Shown one piece after another: positions 45,011-53,875 of a DNA stretch of 64,000 nucleotides. The position numbers were made by a program, and so were the translations under genes. The first letter of the stretch is position 1. The number at the start of each line of letters is the position of its first letter. The notes under the pieces are model-generated. The model ran no database searches and was not told the origin of the DNA. It saw only the letters and a list, made by a program, of their open reading frames with translations. This DNA is from Roseomonas sp. E05 (GTDB taxonomy: Bacteria; Pseudomonadota; Alphaproteobacteria; Acetobacterales; Acetobacteraceae). The DNA is taken from assembly GCF_030063475.1 (NCBI RefSeq), contig NZ_JASIRT010000010.1:62001-126000 (forward strand), in the 5' to 3' direction.

Positions 45011-45112
45011 TAAATTCGAACTCTCATTCGCCTTCTGGGCGCGCCACCTTCGGCAAAGATGGAAGCGGCTTTTCAGGGTCCTGGAGAGTGGCCGAGGCGC
45101 TGCCGCGGGCCT

Positions 45113-45150
45113 CGCGGAGCAAGGGCTGAGGCCTCAGCCCTTGCTCCGCG
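45113..45150. repeat. Perfect 38-bp palindrome
   Basis: CGCGGAGCAAGGGCTGAGG followed directly by its exact reverse complement, with no loop. It lies in the 293-base gap between the lipoprotein operon and the small gene at 45245. It could extrude as a cruciform, terminate the upstream small gene, or be a binding site. No second copy was noticed in the window. Confidence 0.75.
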
Positions 45151-45244
45151 CCCGCGTCCCGGCAGGCTCCAGCCAGGGTGAGCGGGAACGTCACCCGCGG
45201 CCCGGCGCTTGTTTGCCGGGGGGGCGAGGACCGGGTCCCACCCA

Positions 45245-45481
45245 TCAGTCGAGAGGCGCCGCCGGAGCGCTGCCAGGCAGCCAGGGAAACGGCGCCGAAG
45301 AGTCGGCCGCCAGGGGCTCGGCAACCCGCTCCCGCAACACTCTGCGGACGGCGATCTGGAGCTGCTGCAGGAGAAGATCCGCCTGCTCGACATCCAGTTC
45401 GGAGATCACGGTGGCGGTGGGCATGTCGTGGGTGATGACCACGCGGCCGGAGATGGCCTGGGCACGATAGCTGCTGCTCAT
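45245..45481 (-). CDS. Small hypothetical protein, 78 aa
   Basis: It starts at an ATG at 45481 (MSSSYRAQAISGRVVITHDM). A helical segment LDVEQADLLLQQLQIAVRRVL near residues 29-49 is followed by a Pro/Ala-rich tail. It is probably cytosolic. It lies downstream of pimD, 77 bases away across a small hairpin. I do not recognise it; the mixed composition argues for a real gene. Confidence 0.45.
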   Translation of the reverse strand: MSSSYRAQAISGRVVITHDMPTATVISELDVEQADLLLQQLQIAVRRVLRERVAEPLAADSSAPFPWLPGSAPAAPLD

Positions 45482-45528
45482 GCCGGCAGTCTGGCACAGG
45501 CGGCGCGGGAAAGTCACGTCTCCGTGAA

Positions 45529-45549
45529 GGGGAGGGCCATGCCCTCCCC
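45529..45549. repeat. Hairpin after pimD
   Basis: GGGGAGGGC, CAT, GCCCTCCCC: a perfect 9-bp stem 9 bases downstream of the pimD stop, similar to the second stem of family 2 repeats. Probable transcript end of the pim operon or a processing site. Confidence 0.5.
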
Positions 45550-45558
45550 CGGGGCACG

Positions 45559-46701
45559 TCAGGCCGCGTTGTCCAGGCCGCCGGCCTCGGCCACCACGCG
45601 CAGGTGGCGGTCGGTGTCGCCGAACTGGTTGGCCAGCATGGTCAGCCGCTTGAAGTAGTGGCCGGCCTTGTACTCGATGGTCATGGCGATGCCGCCATGG
45701 AGCTGGATGGCCTCCTTGCCGATCAGGTCGGCCGAGCGGTTGACCAGCGCCTTGGCGGCGGCGATGGCGGGGCGGCGCACCGCCGCGTCCGGGTGCTCGG
45801 CCATCATCGCCGCGTACATCGCCATGGAACGGGCCTGCTCCAGCGCCACCAGCATGTCCGCCGCGCGGTGCTGCACGGCCTGGAAGCTGCCGATGGTGGT
45901 GTTGAACTGCTTGCGCTGCTTCAGGTAGTCGATGGTCAGCTCGTGCAGCGCCTCCATGGCGCCGACCGCCTCGGCGCAAAGGGCGGCAAGGGCCGCATCC
46001 ACCACGCGCTCCATGAGCGGCAGGCCCTGGCCCTCCGCGCCGAGCAAAGCCTCGGCGGGGAGCTTCACCTGTTCCAGGGTGATCTCGGCGGCGCGCAGGC
46101 CGTCCTGCGTCGGGTAGCCGCGACGGCTGAGGCCGGCGGTCTCGGCGGGGAGCAGGAAGAGGGAGATGCCTTCGCGATCCCGCCGGCTGCCGGAGGTGCG
46201 GGCGGAGACGATCAGGTGGCTGGCGGTGTCGCCATGCAGGACGACGCTCTTGGCGCCGTCGAGTACCCAGCCGGTGTCGGTCTTGCGGGCGGTGGTGGCG
46301 ACGTCGAAGAGGTCATCGCGCGACTGGCGTTCGGTGTGGGCGAAGGCGAGGGTGGCGCTGCCCTCGGCGATGGCGGGGATCATGTCCTCGCGCCCGGCGA
46401 GGCGGAGGAAGCCGCCGCCGAGCACGACGGTGGCGAGGTAGGGCTCGACGGCGAGGCCGCGGCCGATGGCTTCCATGACGAGCATGGTTTCCACCGGGCC
46501 GCCGCCGAAGCCGCCCTGTTCCTCCGTGAAGGGCAGGGCGAGCAGCCCCATCTCGGCGTATTTGGCCCAGAGCTCGGGGCTGTAGCCCTGCGGATGGTCC
46601 TGGTGGTGCTTGCGCTTCTCGAAATCGCCGTAGGCGTCGCTCATCAGGCGATCGACGCTTTCCTTGAGCAGGCGCTGTTCCTCGGTCAGGTCGAAGTCCA
46701 C
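45559..46701 (-). CDS. pimD: Acyl-CoA dehydrogenase, pimeloyl-CoA dehydrogenase small-subunit type
   Basis: 380 aa from a GTG at 46701 preceded by AAGGAGAC; the upstream frame is Ser/Pro-rich and not coding. The flavoprotein fold is recognisable: DFDLTEEQRLLKESVDRLM at the start, then GFGGGPVETMLVMEAIGRG near residue 65, and the C-terminal IQLHGGIAMTIEYKAGHYFKRL (in pieces). It most resembles PimD, the small subunit that pairs with PimC to oxidise odd-chain dicarboxylyl-CoA. It ends the pimF-A-B-C-D series. A family 2 repeat separates it from pimC. Confidence 0.82.
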   Translation of the reverse strand: MDFDLTEEQRLLKESVDRLMSDAYGDFEKRKHHQDHPQGYSPELWAKYAEMGLLALPFTEEQGGFGGGPVETMLVMEAIGRGLAVEPYLATVVLGGGFLRLAGREDMIPAIAEGSATLAFAHTERQSRDDLFDVATTARKTDTGWVLDGAKSVVLHGDTASHLIVSARTSGSRRDREGISLFLLPAETAGLSRRGYPTQDGLRAAEITLEQVKLPAEALLGAEGQGLPLMERVVDAALAALCAEAVGAMEALHELTIDYLKQRKQFNTTIGSFQAVQHRAADMLVALEQARSMAMYAAMMAEHPDAAVRRPAIAAAKALVNRSADLIGKEAIQLHGGIAMTIEYKAGHYFKRLTMLANQFGDTDRHLRVVAEAGGLDNAA

Positions 46702-46720
46702 GTTGTTGTCTCCTTCTGAT

Positions 46721-46778
46721 GGGAGGTCCAGGAACCCCGGGGTTCCTGGCGGGGGAGTTTGAGGGGGCGGAGCCCCCT
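46721..46778 (+). repeat. Family 2 double-hairpin repeat between pimC and pimD
   Basis: GGTCCAGGAACCCC directly facing GGGGTTCCTGGC, then GGGGGAGTTTG and a GAGGGGGC GGA GCCCCCTC stem. It lies inside an operon and overlaps the last bases of pimC, so it could modulate the amount of pimD message. Confidence 0.6.
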
Positions 46779-47968
46779 CAGAGGCCGAGGAAGGCCTTGG
46801 CGATGATGTTGCGCTGGATCTCGTTCGAGCCGCCGTAGATCGAGACCTTGCGGAAGTTGAAGAACTGCGGCGCGACGGCATCGGCCCATTCCGGCCCGAC
46901 CGGCGGCTCGTTGTGCGAATGCGACGGCATCGGCGCGGCGTAGGGCCCGGCGACGGTGACCATCAACTCGGTGGTCATCTGCTGCAGTTCCGAGCCCTTG
47001 ATCTTGAGGATCGAGGAGTTCGGATCGGGCTTGTCGGCCGCGCGCGTGCGCTGCGCGGCGACGACGCGCATCTGGGTGATTTCCAGCGCCTTCAGCTCGA
47101 TCTCGGCGATGGCGACGCGGCGGCGGAAATCGGGGTCGTCCCAGAGGGTGCCGTCGCCGGCGGGGGTTTCCTTCGCGCGCTCCTTGACGCGGGCGAGCTT
47201 CTCCTTGGAGAGGCCAATGCGGGCGATGTTGGTGCGCTCGTTGGAGAGCAGGAACTTGGCGTAGTCCCAGCCCTTGTTCTCCTCGCCCACCAGGTTCTCG
47301 ACCGGCACCTTCACCTCGTCGAAGAAGACCTCGTTCACCTCATGGGCGCCGTCGATGGTGATGATCGGGCGGACGGTGATGCCGGGGGTCTTCATGTCCG
47401 CCAGCAGGAAGGAGATGCCCTGCTGCTTCTTCGCCGCCGGGTCGGTGCGGACGAGCAGGAAGATCCAGTCGGCGTGCTGGCCGAGGGTGGTCCAGGTCTT
47501 CTGGCCGTTGACGACGTAGTGGTCGCCCTCGCGGCGGGCGCTGGTCTTGAGGCTGGCAAGGTCGGAGCCGGCGCCGGGCTCGGAGAAGCCCTGCGCCCAC
47601 CAGATGTCGAGGCTCGCCGTCGCCGGGAGGAACTTCTTCTTCTGCTCCTCGCGGGCGAAGTTGGCGATGACGGGGCCGACCATCGCCACGTTGAAGGAGA
47701 GCGGCATCGGCACCGCGTTGCGCTGGATCTCCTCCGTGTAGATGTAGCGCTGCACGGGGGTCCAGTCCTTGCCGCCCCACTGCACCGGCCAGTTCGGCGT
47801 GGCGAGCCCTTCGGCGTGCAGGATGCGGTGCGCCGTCGCGATGTCCTCGCGCTCCAGGTGGCGTCCCTCGCTCACCTTGCGGCGGATCTCGGCGGGAATC
47901 TTCGTCTGGAAGACCTGCCGCAGCTCGTCGCGGAAGGCGACTTCCTCAGGCGTGTAGCGGAGTTCCAT
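46778..47968 (-). CDS. pimC: Acyl-CoA dehydrogenase, pimeloyl-CoA dehydrogenase large-subunit type
   Basis: 396 aa from the ATG at 47968. FAD and substrate contacts are evident: WWAQGFSEPGAGSDLASLKT near residue 130, TWTTLGQHADW near 165, and the C-terminal SIYGGSNEIQRNIIAKAFLGL (in pieces). The usual catalytic Glu position of medium-chain enzymes (YEGT) is Gly here (YGGS), as in partner-dependent acyl-CoA dehydrogenases, where the companion subunit completes the site. It matches PimC of the dicarboxylate pathway. The thiolase gene lies 14 bases upstream. Confidence 0.85.
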   Translation of the reverse strand: MELRYTPEEVAFRDELRQVFQTKIPAEIRRKVSEGRHLEREDIATAHRILHAEGLATPNWPVQWGGKDWTPVQRYIYTEEIQRNAVPMPLSFNVAMVGPVIANFAREEQKKKFLPATASLDIWWAQGFSEPGAGSDLASLKTSARREGDHYVVNGQKTWTTLGQHADWIFLLVRTDPAAKKQQGISFLLADMKTPGITVRPIITIDGAHEVNEVFFDEVKVPVENLVGEENKGWDYAKFLLSNERTNIARIGLSKEKLARVKERAKETPAGDGTLWDDPDFRRRVAIAEIELKALEITQMRVVAAQRTRAADKPDPNSSILKIKGSELQQMTTELMVTVAGPYAAPMPSHSHNEPPVGPEWADAVAPQFFNFRKVSIYGGSNEIQRNIIAKAFLGL

Positions 47969-47982
47969 CGGGCTGCCTCGCT

Positions 47983-49161
47983 TCAGAGGATTTCGAACAG
48001 GCCGGCGGCGCCCTGGCCGGTGGCGACGCACATGGTGACGACGGCGTATCTGACGCCGCGGCGGCGGCCCTCCAGCAGGGCATGGCCGGTGAGGCGCGCG
48101 CCGCTCATGCCGAAGGGATGGCCGATGGAGATGGCGCCGCCATCCATGTTCAGCCGCTCCTGCGGGATGCCGAGCTTGTCGCGGCAGTAGATGGACTGCG
48201 AGGCGAAGGCCTCGTTCAGCTCCCAGAGGCCGATGTCGTCCACCGTCAGGCCGTGGCGCTTGAGCAGGCGGGGCACGGCGAAGACCGGGCCGATGCCCAT
48301 CTCCTCCGGCTCGCAGGCGGCGCTGGCGAAGCCGCGGAAGATGCCGAGCGGCTTCAGGCCGCGCCGCGCCGCTTCGTCAGCGGACATGACGACGCAGGCG
48401 CTGGCGCCGTCCGAGAGCTGGCTGGCGTTGCCGGCGGTGATGTACTGGCCCTCGCGCACCGGCTTCAGCTTGGCGAGACCTTCGAGGGTGGTGTCGGGGC
48501 GGTTGCCCTCGTCGCGCGAGAAGAGGCGCTTCTCCATCCGCGTCTCGCCGCTGGCCTTGTCGGTGACGGCGCAGGTCACCTCCATCGGCGCGATCTCCTC
48601 GTCGAAGCGGCCGGCCTTCTGAGCCTCGGCGGTGCGCTGCTGGCTGAGGAGCGCGAATTCGTCCTGCGCCTCGCGCGAGATGCCGTAGCGCTCGGCGACG
48701 AGGTCGGCGGTCTCGATCATGCTGTCGTAGAGATGCGGCTTGTGCTCGACCAGCCACGGGTTGCGGATGGCGGCGCGGTCCACCTTCGGCACGGTCAGGC
48801 TGATGGATTCCACGCCGCCGGCAACGGCGACGTCCACGCCGTCCACCATCACGCGGCGGGCGGCGGCAGCGATGGCGTCCAGGCCCGAGGCGCAGAAGCG
48901 GCTGACCACCAGCCCGGCGGTGCTCACCGGCAGGCCGGCGCGCAGCAGGCCGGCGCGGGCGATGTTGCCGCCCGTGGCGCCCTCGGGGTAGCCGCAGCCC
49001 ATGACGACCTCCTCCACCTCCGGCGGCGCCACCTCGGCGCGCTGCAGGGCGTGGCGGATGACATGGGCGGCCATGTCGGCGCCGTGGGTGACGTTCAGGC
49101 TGCCCCGGGCCGCGCGGCCAACCGGCGTGCGGGCGGTGGAGACGATGACGGCTTCCCTCAT
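47983..49161 (-). CDS. pimB: Thiolase (acetyl-CoA acyltransferase)
   Basis: 392 aa. The acylated Cys is in [15 protein letters not shown] near residue 87. The His of [16 protein letters not shown] near 345 and the second Cys in [14 protein letters not shown] near 380 complete the active site. It cleaves 3-oxoacyl-CoA with CoA to release acetyl-CoA. The start overlaps the ligase stop by four bases. By operon position it corresponds to PimB. Confidence 0.88.
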   Translation of the reverse strand: MREAVIVSTARTPVGRAARGSLNVTHGADMAAHVIRHALQRAEVAPPEVEEVVMGCGYPEGATGGNIARAGLLRAGLPVSTAGLVVSRFCASGLDAIAAAARRVMVDGVDVAVAGGVESISLTVPKVDRAAIRNPWLVEHKPHLYDSMIETADLVAERYGISREAQDEFALLSQQRTAEAQKAGRFDEEIAPMEVTCAVTDKASGETRMEKRLFSRDEGNRPDTTLEGLAKLKPVREGQYITAGNASQLSDGASACVVMSADEAARRGLKPLGIFRGFASAACEPEEMGIGPVFAVPRLLKRHGLTVDDIGLWELNEAFASQSIYCRDKLGIPQERLNMDGGAISIGHPFGMSGARLTGHALLEGRRRGVRYAVVTMCVATGQGAAGLFEIL

Positions 49162-50819
49162 GCGGGCGTTCCCTCTGTTCCGGCGCCTCGCGCCGTCGCT
49201 TCCTCTTCTTCCTCGCGCAGCCGGGCGGCGAGCAGCTTGCCCGCCGGGCTGCGCGGCAATGCGCCGCGCAGCTCCAGCGCGGCGGGCATCTCGTGGCGGC
49301 CGATGCGGTCGGCCAGGAACAGCTTCAGCCCCTCCAGCGTCAGCACCGGCGCGGTGTCGCGCAGCTTGACGAAGGCCTTGGCCGCCTGGCCGCGATAGGC
49401 GTCGGGCACGCCGATGACGATGCATTCCTCGACATCCGGGTGCTCGTAGATCGCCTGCTCGATGGCCGCCGGATAGACGTTGAAGCCGGAGGAGATGATC
49501 ATGTTCTTCCGCCGGTCCACCAGGGTGAAGTAGCCCTGTTCGTCCATCCAGCCGATATCGCCGGTGCGGAACCAGCCGTCGTCGAAGCAGGCGGCGCTTT
49601 CCTGCGGCTGGTTCCAGTAGCCGACGAACACGTTGGGGCCGCGGATGGCGATCTCGCCCTGCTCGCCGGGCGGCAGCTCCTGGGTCGGGTCATCCAGGGC
49701 GACGACGCGCATCTCGATCCCCGGCAGCGGCAGGCCGATCATGCCGGGGCGGCGCGGGCCGTTCTTGGTCAGACGGGCGCCGGCGGGGCTGGTCTCGGTC
49801 ATGCCCCAGCCGCCGCCGATGCGCTGGCCGAGCAGCGCCTCCAGCTTCTGCTGCACCTCGAAGGGCATCGGCGCGCCGCCGGAGCTGCACTGCTTCAGCG
49901 AGGAAAGGTCGCGCGCCTCGATGCCGGGCAGGTTGAGCAGGCCGATCCACATGGTCGGCACGCCGGGGAAGACGGTGATGCGGTGGCGCTCGATCTCGGC
50001 CGCCGCCGTCTCGGCCTCGAAGCGCGGGTAGAGGTAGAGGCAGTTGCCGTCGGCCATCTGGCGCAGCAGCACGGCGGTCAGCGCATAGATGTGGAAGAGC
50101 GGCAGCACGCCGAGCACGCGCTGCTCCCCGCGCGGCAACGTGTCGCTGTCCTTCCAGGCCTGGTAGATCGAGACCGCCGAGGTCAGGTTGCGGTGCGTCA
50201 GCATCGCGCCCTTGGGCCGGCCGGTGGTGCCGCCGGTGTATTGCAGCAGGGCGATATTCGTCTCGTCGAGCGCCGGCCACGAGGCCGGAAGGGCGTCGGC
50301 GAGCGGCAGCGGCTGGAAGTCGGGCTGCGCGGGGGCGGGGGTGCCGCCCCAGGCGGCGTCGGGCGCGACGAAGGCCGCTTCCACGCCGCCCTCGCGCAGC
50401 AGGCGCAGCGCGTTGGGCAGCAGGGTCGGGAAGTCGGTGGTGATCAGCCAGCGGGCGCCGCTGTCCGCAACCTTGTGCAGCAGCTCGCGCGGGGCATCGA
50501 GCGGCGAGAGGTGCACGACGCGCCCGCCCGCCCGCAGCACGCCGAAGAAGCAGGCCGGATGCCAGGGGGAGTTCGGCAGGTAGAGCGCCACGGCCTCGCC
50601 CGGCCGCAGCCCGGCCTCCATCAGCCCGGCGGCGACGCGGTCGGCGGTGTCGCGCAGGGCGGCGAAGCTGACGGGATGGTCGCGATAGACCAGGGCGGGG
50701 CGCTCGCCCCACTCGGCCGCGACGCGGTCCAGCAGCGCCGGGATGGTGCCGCTGGCGATCGGCGTGTCCCAGCGCGCGCCGGGAGGGTAGGAGGCCTCCC
50801 AGGGATAAGGGCGCGGCAT
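49158..50819 (-). CDS. pimA: Acyl-CoA ligase (dicarboxylate/long-chain fatty acid type)
   Basis: 553 aa adenylate-forming enzyme. The ATP loop is [16 protein letters not shown] near residue 191, followed by [13 protein letters not shown] near 337, the hinge [12 protein letters not shown] near 415 and the C-terminal catalytic Lys in PRSPAGKLL near 530. It activates the acid substrate with ATP and CoA at the start of the pathway. It starts 5 bases after the pimF stop. The pim naming rests on gene order; a general long-chain ligase is the alternative. Confidence 0.85.
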   Translation of the reverse strand: MPRPYPWEASYPPGARWDTPIASGTIPALLDRVAAEWGERPALVYRDHPVSFAALRDTADRVAAGLMEAGLRPGEAVALYLPNSPWHPACFFGVLRAGGRVVHLSPLDAPRELLHKVADSGARWLITTDFPTLLPNALRLLREGGVEAAFVAPDAAWGGTPAPAQPDFQPLPLADALPASWPALDETNIALLQYTGGTTGRPKGAMLTHRNLTSAVSIYQAWKDSDTLPRGEQRVLGVLPLFHIYALTAVLLRQMADGNCLYLYPRFEAETAAAEIERHRITVFPGVPTMWIGLLNLPGIEARDLSSLKQCSSGGAPMPFEVQQKLEALLGQRIGGGWGMTETSPAGARLTKNGPRRPGMIGLPLPGIEMRVVALDDPTQELPPGEQGEIAIRGPNVFVGYWNQPQESAACFDDGWFRTGDIGWMDEQGYFTLVDRRKNMIISSGFNVYPAAIEQAIYEHPDVEECIVIGVPDAYRGQAAKAFVKLRDTAPVLTLEGLKLFLADRIGRHEMPAALELRGALPRSPAGKLLAARLREEEEEATARGAGTEGTPA

Positions 50820-50824
50820 GGCGG

Positions 50825-52927
50825 CTAGGCGGCCTTGGTGTTGTTGTTGCCCTGGGGCTTCAGGGAGCCGAAGCCGGCGCCCTCGGCGGCGAGCTGCCGC
50901 AGCAGGGCGGTGGGACGGAGGCTCTCGTCGCCGGTCTGCTCGGCATAGGCGGCGAGGCGCTCGACGATGCGCTTCAGGCCGACGGCATCGGCATGGTGCA
51001 TCGGGCCGCCGCGCCAGGCCGGCCAGTTGTAGCCGTAGAGCCAGACGACATCGATGTCGCCGGGGCGGGCGGCGATGCCTTCCTCCAGGATGCGCGCGCC
51101 CTCGTTGATCATCGGGTAGATCAGCCGCTCGGTGATCTCTTCCTGGCTGATGGCGCGTCGGGTGATGCCGAGTTTCTGCGAGACACCCTCGATGAGGCTC
51201 TGCACCTCGGGGTCCGGCACGCCGGCGCGGGCGCCCTCGGGGTAGGCGTAGTAGCCGCGGCCGGCCTTCTGGCCGATGCGGCCGGCCTCGCAGAGCGCGT
51301 CGGCCACGGGTGCGGTCGCGCCGGTCGCCTTGCGGACGCGCCAGCCGATGTCGAGCCCGGCGAGGTCGGCCATGGCGAAGGGGCCCATGCGGAAGCCGAA
51401 ATCGGTCAGCGCCTTGTCCACCTGCGCGGGCGTCGCGCCCTCCTGCAGCAGGCGCTCGGCCTGCTGGGTGCGGCGGGAGAGCATGCGGTTGCCGACGAAG
51501 CCATGGCAGACGCCGACCACGACCGGCACCTTGGCCAGCTTCTTGCCGATGGCGACGGCGGTGGCCAGCGCCTCGGGCGAGGTCTTCTCGGCGCGCACCA
51601 CCTCCAGCAGCTTCATCACGTTGGCGGGGGAGAAGAAGTGCATCCCCAGCACGTCCTGCGGGCGGGAGGTCGCGGCCGCCATGGCATTGATGTCGAGATA
51701 GGAGGTGTTGCTGGCGAGGATCGCGCCGGGGGCGATGCTGTCCAGCTTGCCGAAGATCTCCTTCTTCAGCCCGAGTTCCTCGAACACCGCCTCGACCACG
51801 AGGTCGGCCCCGGCGGCGGCCTCCAGCCCCACCGCGCCCTCGATCAGCGCGAGGCGGGCGTCGCGCGCCTCCGGCGACAGGCTGCCGCGCTTGACGGAGG
51901 TGGCATAGGTGTCGGCGATGCGCTTCTGCCCGCGCTCCAGCCCGGCCTGGTCGGTCTCGATGATGCGCACGGGGATGCCGGCATTGGCGAAGCTCATGGC
52001 GATGCCGGTGCCCATGGTGCCGGCGCCGAGCACGGCGGCCTGGTTCACCGTGCGCGGCTTGGTCTCCTTCGGCAGGCCGGGGATATGCGCGGCCTGACGC
52101 TCGGCGAAGAAGACATGGCGCAGCGCCTTGGAGCGCGGGTCGTCGCGGAGGGCGACGAACAGCTCGCGCTCGCGCTTCATGCCCTGCTCCAGCGACATGT
52201 CGAAGCTGTTGCGCACGGCCTCGACGATGGCGGCGATCTGCGGCTCGTCCGCCGCCCGCTTCGCGAGGGCCTTGGCGGCCTCCTCGAAGGCCTCGCGGGC
52301 GCCGGGGGCGGTCAGGCGGTCGGTGCGGGTGTTCAGGCGCGCGGGGAGGGGAGCGGCGGCGAGCGCGCGGACCTTGGCGAAGGCGGCCTGCAGCAGGTCG
52401 CCCTCGGCCACGGCATCGGCGAGGCCCATCCCGACCGCCTTTGCGGCGGGGATCTTGTCGCCCGAGGCGATCATCGGCAGGGCGGCGGCGGGGCCGATCA
52501 GGCGCGGCGTGCGCTGGGTGCCGCCGGCGCCGGGCAGCAGCCCGAGCTTCACCTCGGGCAGGCCGAGCTGCGCCTTCGGGCCGAGGATGCGGGCATCGCA
52601 GCCCAGCGCCACCTCCAGCCCGCCGCCGAGCGCCACGCCCTGGATGACGGCGACCACCGGCTTCGGGCAGGCCTCCAGCGCGGCCACCACCTCGGCCAGG
52701 GCGGGCGGAACCGGCGGCTTGCCGAACTCGCTGATGTCGGCGCCGGCGATAAAGGCGCTGCCGGCGCCGGCGAGCACCAGCCCGGCGGCTTCCGGGTCCT
52801 GCGCCGCGCGCTCGGCCGCGGCGAGCAGGCCGGCGCGCACCGCGGCGGAGAGGGCGTTGACCGGCGGGTTCTCCACCGTGGCGACGGCGATGCCGTCCTG
52901 GATCCGGTAGGACACGACCTCTGGCAT
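50825..52927 (-). CDS. pimF: Bifunctional enoyl-CoA hydratase / 3-hydroxyacyl-CoA dehydrogenase
   Basis: 700 aa from the ATG at 52927. Residues 1-190 form the crotonase domain, with the oxyanion hole in AFIAGADISEFG and the catalytic Glu region in LGLPEVKLGLLPGAGGTQR. Residues about 285-480 form the NAD-binding dehydrogenase domain (AVLGAGTMGTGIAMSFANAG), with the catalytic His in LGMHFFSPANVMKLLEVV. The C-terminal domain completes it. It performs the hydration and oxidation steps of beta-oxidation and heads the operon, divergent from an IclR regulator. A fadJ-like role is the alternative name. Confidence 0.9.
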   Translation of the reverse strand: MPEVVSYRIQDGIAVATVENPPVNALSAAVRAGLLAAAERAAQDPEAAGLVLAGAGSAFIAGADISEFGKPPVPPALAEVVAALEACPKPVVAVIQGVALGGGLEVALGCDARILGPKAQLGLPEVKLGLLPGAGGTQRTPRLIGPAAALPMIASGDKIPAAKAVGMGLADAVAEGDLLQAAFAKVRALAAAPLPARLNTRTDRLTAPGAREAFEEAAKALAKRAADEPQIAAIVEAVRNSFDMSLEQGMKRERELFVALRDDPRSKALRHVFFAERQAAHIPGLPKETKPRTVNQAAVLGAGTMGTGIAMSFANAGIPVRIIETDQAGLERGQKRIADTYATSVKRGSLSPEARDARLALIEGAVGLEAAAGADLVVEAVFEELGLKKEIFGKLDSIAPGAILASNTSYLDINAMAAATSRPQDVLGMHFFSPANVMKLLEVVRAEKTSPEALATAVAIGKKLAKVPVVVGVCHGFVGNRMLSRRTQQAERLLQEGATPAQVDKALTDFGFRMGPFAMADLAGLDIGWRVRKATGATAPVADALCEAGRIGQKAGRGYYAYPEGARAGVPDPEVQSLIEGVSQKLGITRRAISQEEITERLIYPMINEGARILEEGIAARPGDIDVVWLYGYNWPAWRGGPMHHADAVGLKRIVERLAAYAEQTGDESLRPTALLRQLAAEGAGFGSLKPQGNNNTKAA

Positions 52928-52953
52928 GGCGCTTACCCCTCCCACACTTTGCA

Positions 52954-52982
52954 AATTCTGCAATGCGGAATTAAATTCCGCA
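52954..52982. promoter_or_regulatory. Operator array of three half-sites between pimF and the IclR gene
   Basis: Three 9-bp half-sites alternate in orientation at exact 10-base steps: AATTCTGCA (52954), TGCGGAATT (52964) and AATTCCGCA (52974). The last two form a perfect 19-bp palindrome, and the first two form another with one mismatch. The array is 27 bases from the pimF start and 63 from the IclR-type gene. Such a site fits an IclR dimer or dimer pair bound on one face of the helix. Confidence 0.7.
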
Positions 52983-53044
52983 GAATTGTGCTGGGTTGGT
53001 CGCGCAAACCGCCCGCGCCGTCAAGCGCCGCGAGAGGATCTTCC

Positions 53045-53863
53045 ATGTCACGCCGCCGTGCCGCCACGCCCCCGCCCGAAGCCGAGGCACCGCAGGACCG
53101 TCACTTCGTCACCGCCCTGGCGCGCGGCCTGCAGGTTCTCGGCTGCTTCCGCCAGGGCGAGCCGCTGCTCGGCAACCAGGAGATCGCCGCGCGCACCGGG
53201 CTGCCGAAATCCACCGTCTCCCGCCTCACCCACACGCTGACCGAACTGGGCTACCTGCACTACGTTCCGGATCTCGGCCGCTATCGGCTGGGCATGGCGG
53301 TGCTGTCGCTCGGCCGTGCCATGCTGGGCGGGCTCGATATCCGACGTGTCGCGCGGCCGCTGCTGGAGCAACTCGCGGTGGAGACGCACAGCGTCGTCGC
53401 GCTGGGCACGCGGGACCGGATGCGGATGGTCTATCTGGAGGTGGCGCGGGGCAATGCCGCGATCGCGGTGAACCTGGAGACGGGCTCGCGCATCTCCCTG
53501 CTCAGCAGCGCCATGGGGCGGGCCTGGCTGGCGACCTGCGCCCCGGAGATGCGGGCGGCGGTGCTGCGGCAATGGGCGGGGGCGCAGGCGGAGCGCGCCG
53601 CGGCGGTGGCGGAGCGCGCCCTGGCCGAGCAGCGCGACTACGGCTGCTGCTGCTCGTTCGGCGACTGGCAGCCGGACGTGAACGCCATCGCGCTCGGCTT
53701 CGATCCCGGCGGCGGGCTGCCGCCGATGGTCGTCAACTGCGGCGCGCCCTCCTTCCTGGTCAGCCCGGAATACCTGCTGCAGGAGGTCCGGCCGCGCCTG
53801 GCCGCCGTGGTGCGGCGGCTGGAGCACAGCCTGGGCCTGGCCGGCATGGCGCCGGCTTCCTAG
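53045..53863 (+). CDS. IclR-family transcriptional regulator of the pim-like operon
   Basis: 272 aa. ATG at 53045 after GAGAGGATC. Winged helix: FVTALARGLQVLGCFRQGEPLL then EIAARTGLPKSTVSRLTHTLTELGYL around residues 20-75. The C-terminal effector domain has SLLSSAMGRAWLA near 155 and a Cys triplet, DYGCCCSFGDWQPDVNAIAL, near 200; the PcaU/PobR subgroup has similar patterns. It is divergent from pimF across an operator array, so control by a dicarboxylate or its CoA ester is likely. Confidence 0.9.
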   Translation: MSRRRAATPPPEAEAPQDRHFVTALARGLQVLGCFRQGEPLLGNQEIAARTGLPKSTVSRLTHTLTELGYLHYVPDLGRYRLGMAVLSLGRAMLGGLDIRRVARPLLEQLAVETHSVVALGTRDRMRMVYLEVARGNAAIAVNLETGSRISLLSSAMGRAWLATCAPEMRAAVLRQWAGAQAERAAAVAERALAEQRDYGCCCSFGDWQPDVNAIALGFDPGGGLPPMVVNCGAPSFLVSPEYLLQEVRPRLAAVVRRLEHSLGLAGMAPAS

Positions 53864-53875
53864 GCTGCCCTGCGG

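Noticed and set aside
50993-53044. Long plus-strand frame running through pimF into the IclR gene
   Set aside because: The upstream part is Gly/His/Ala-rich antisense of pimF. The real IclR protein starts at the ATG at 53045, which has a good ribosome site.
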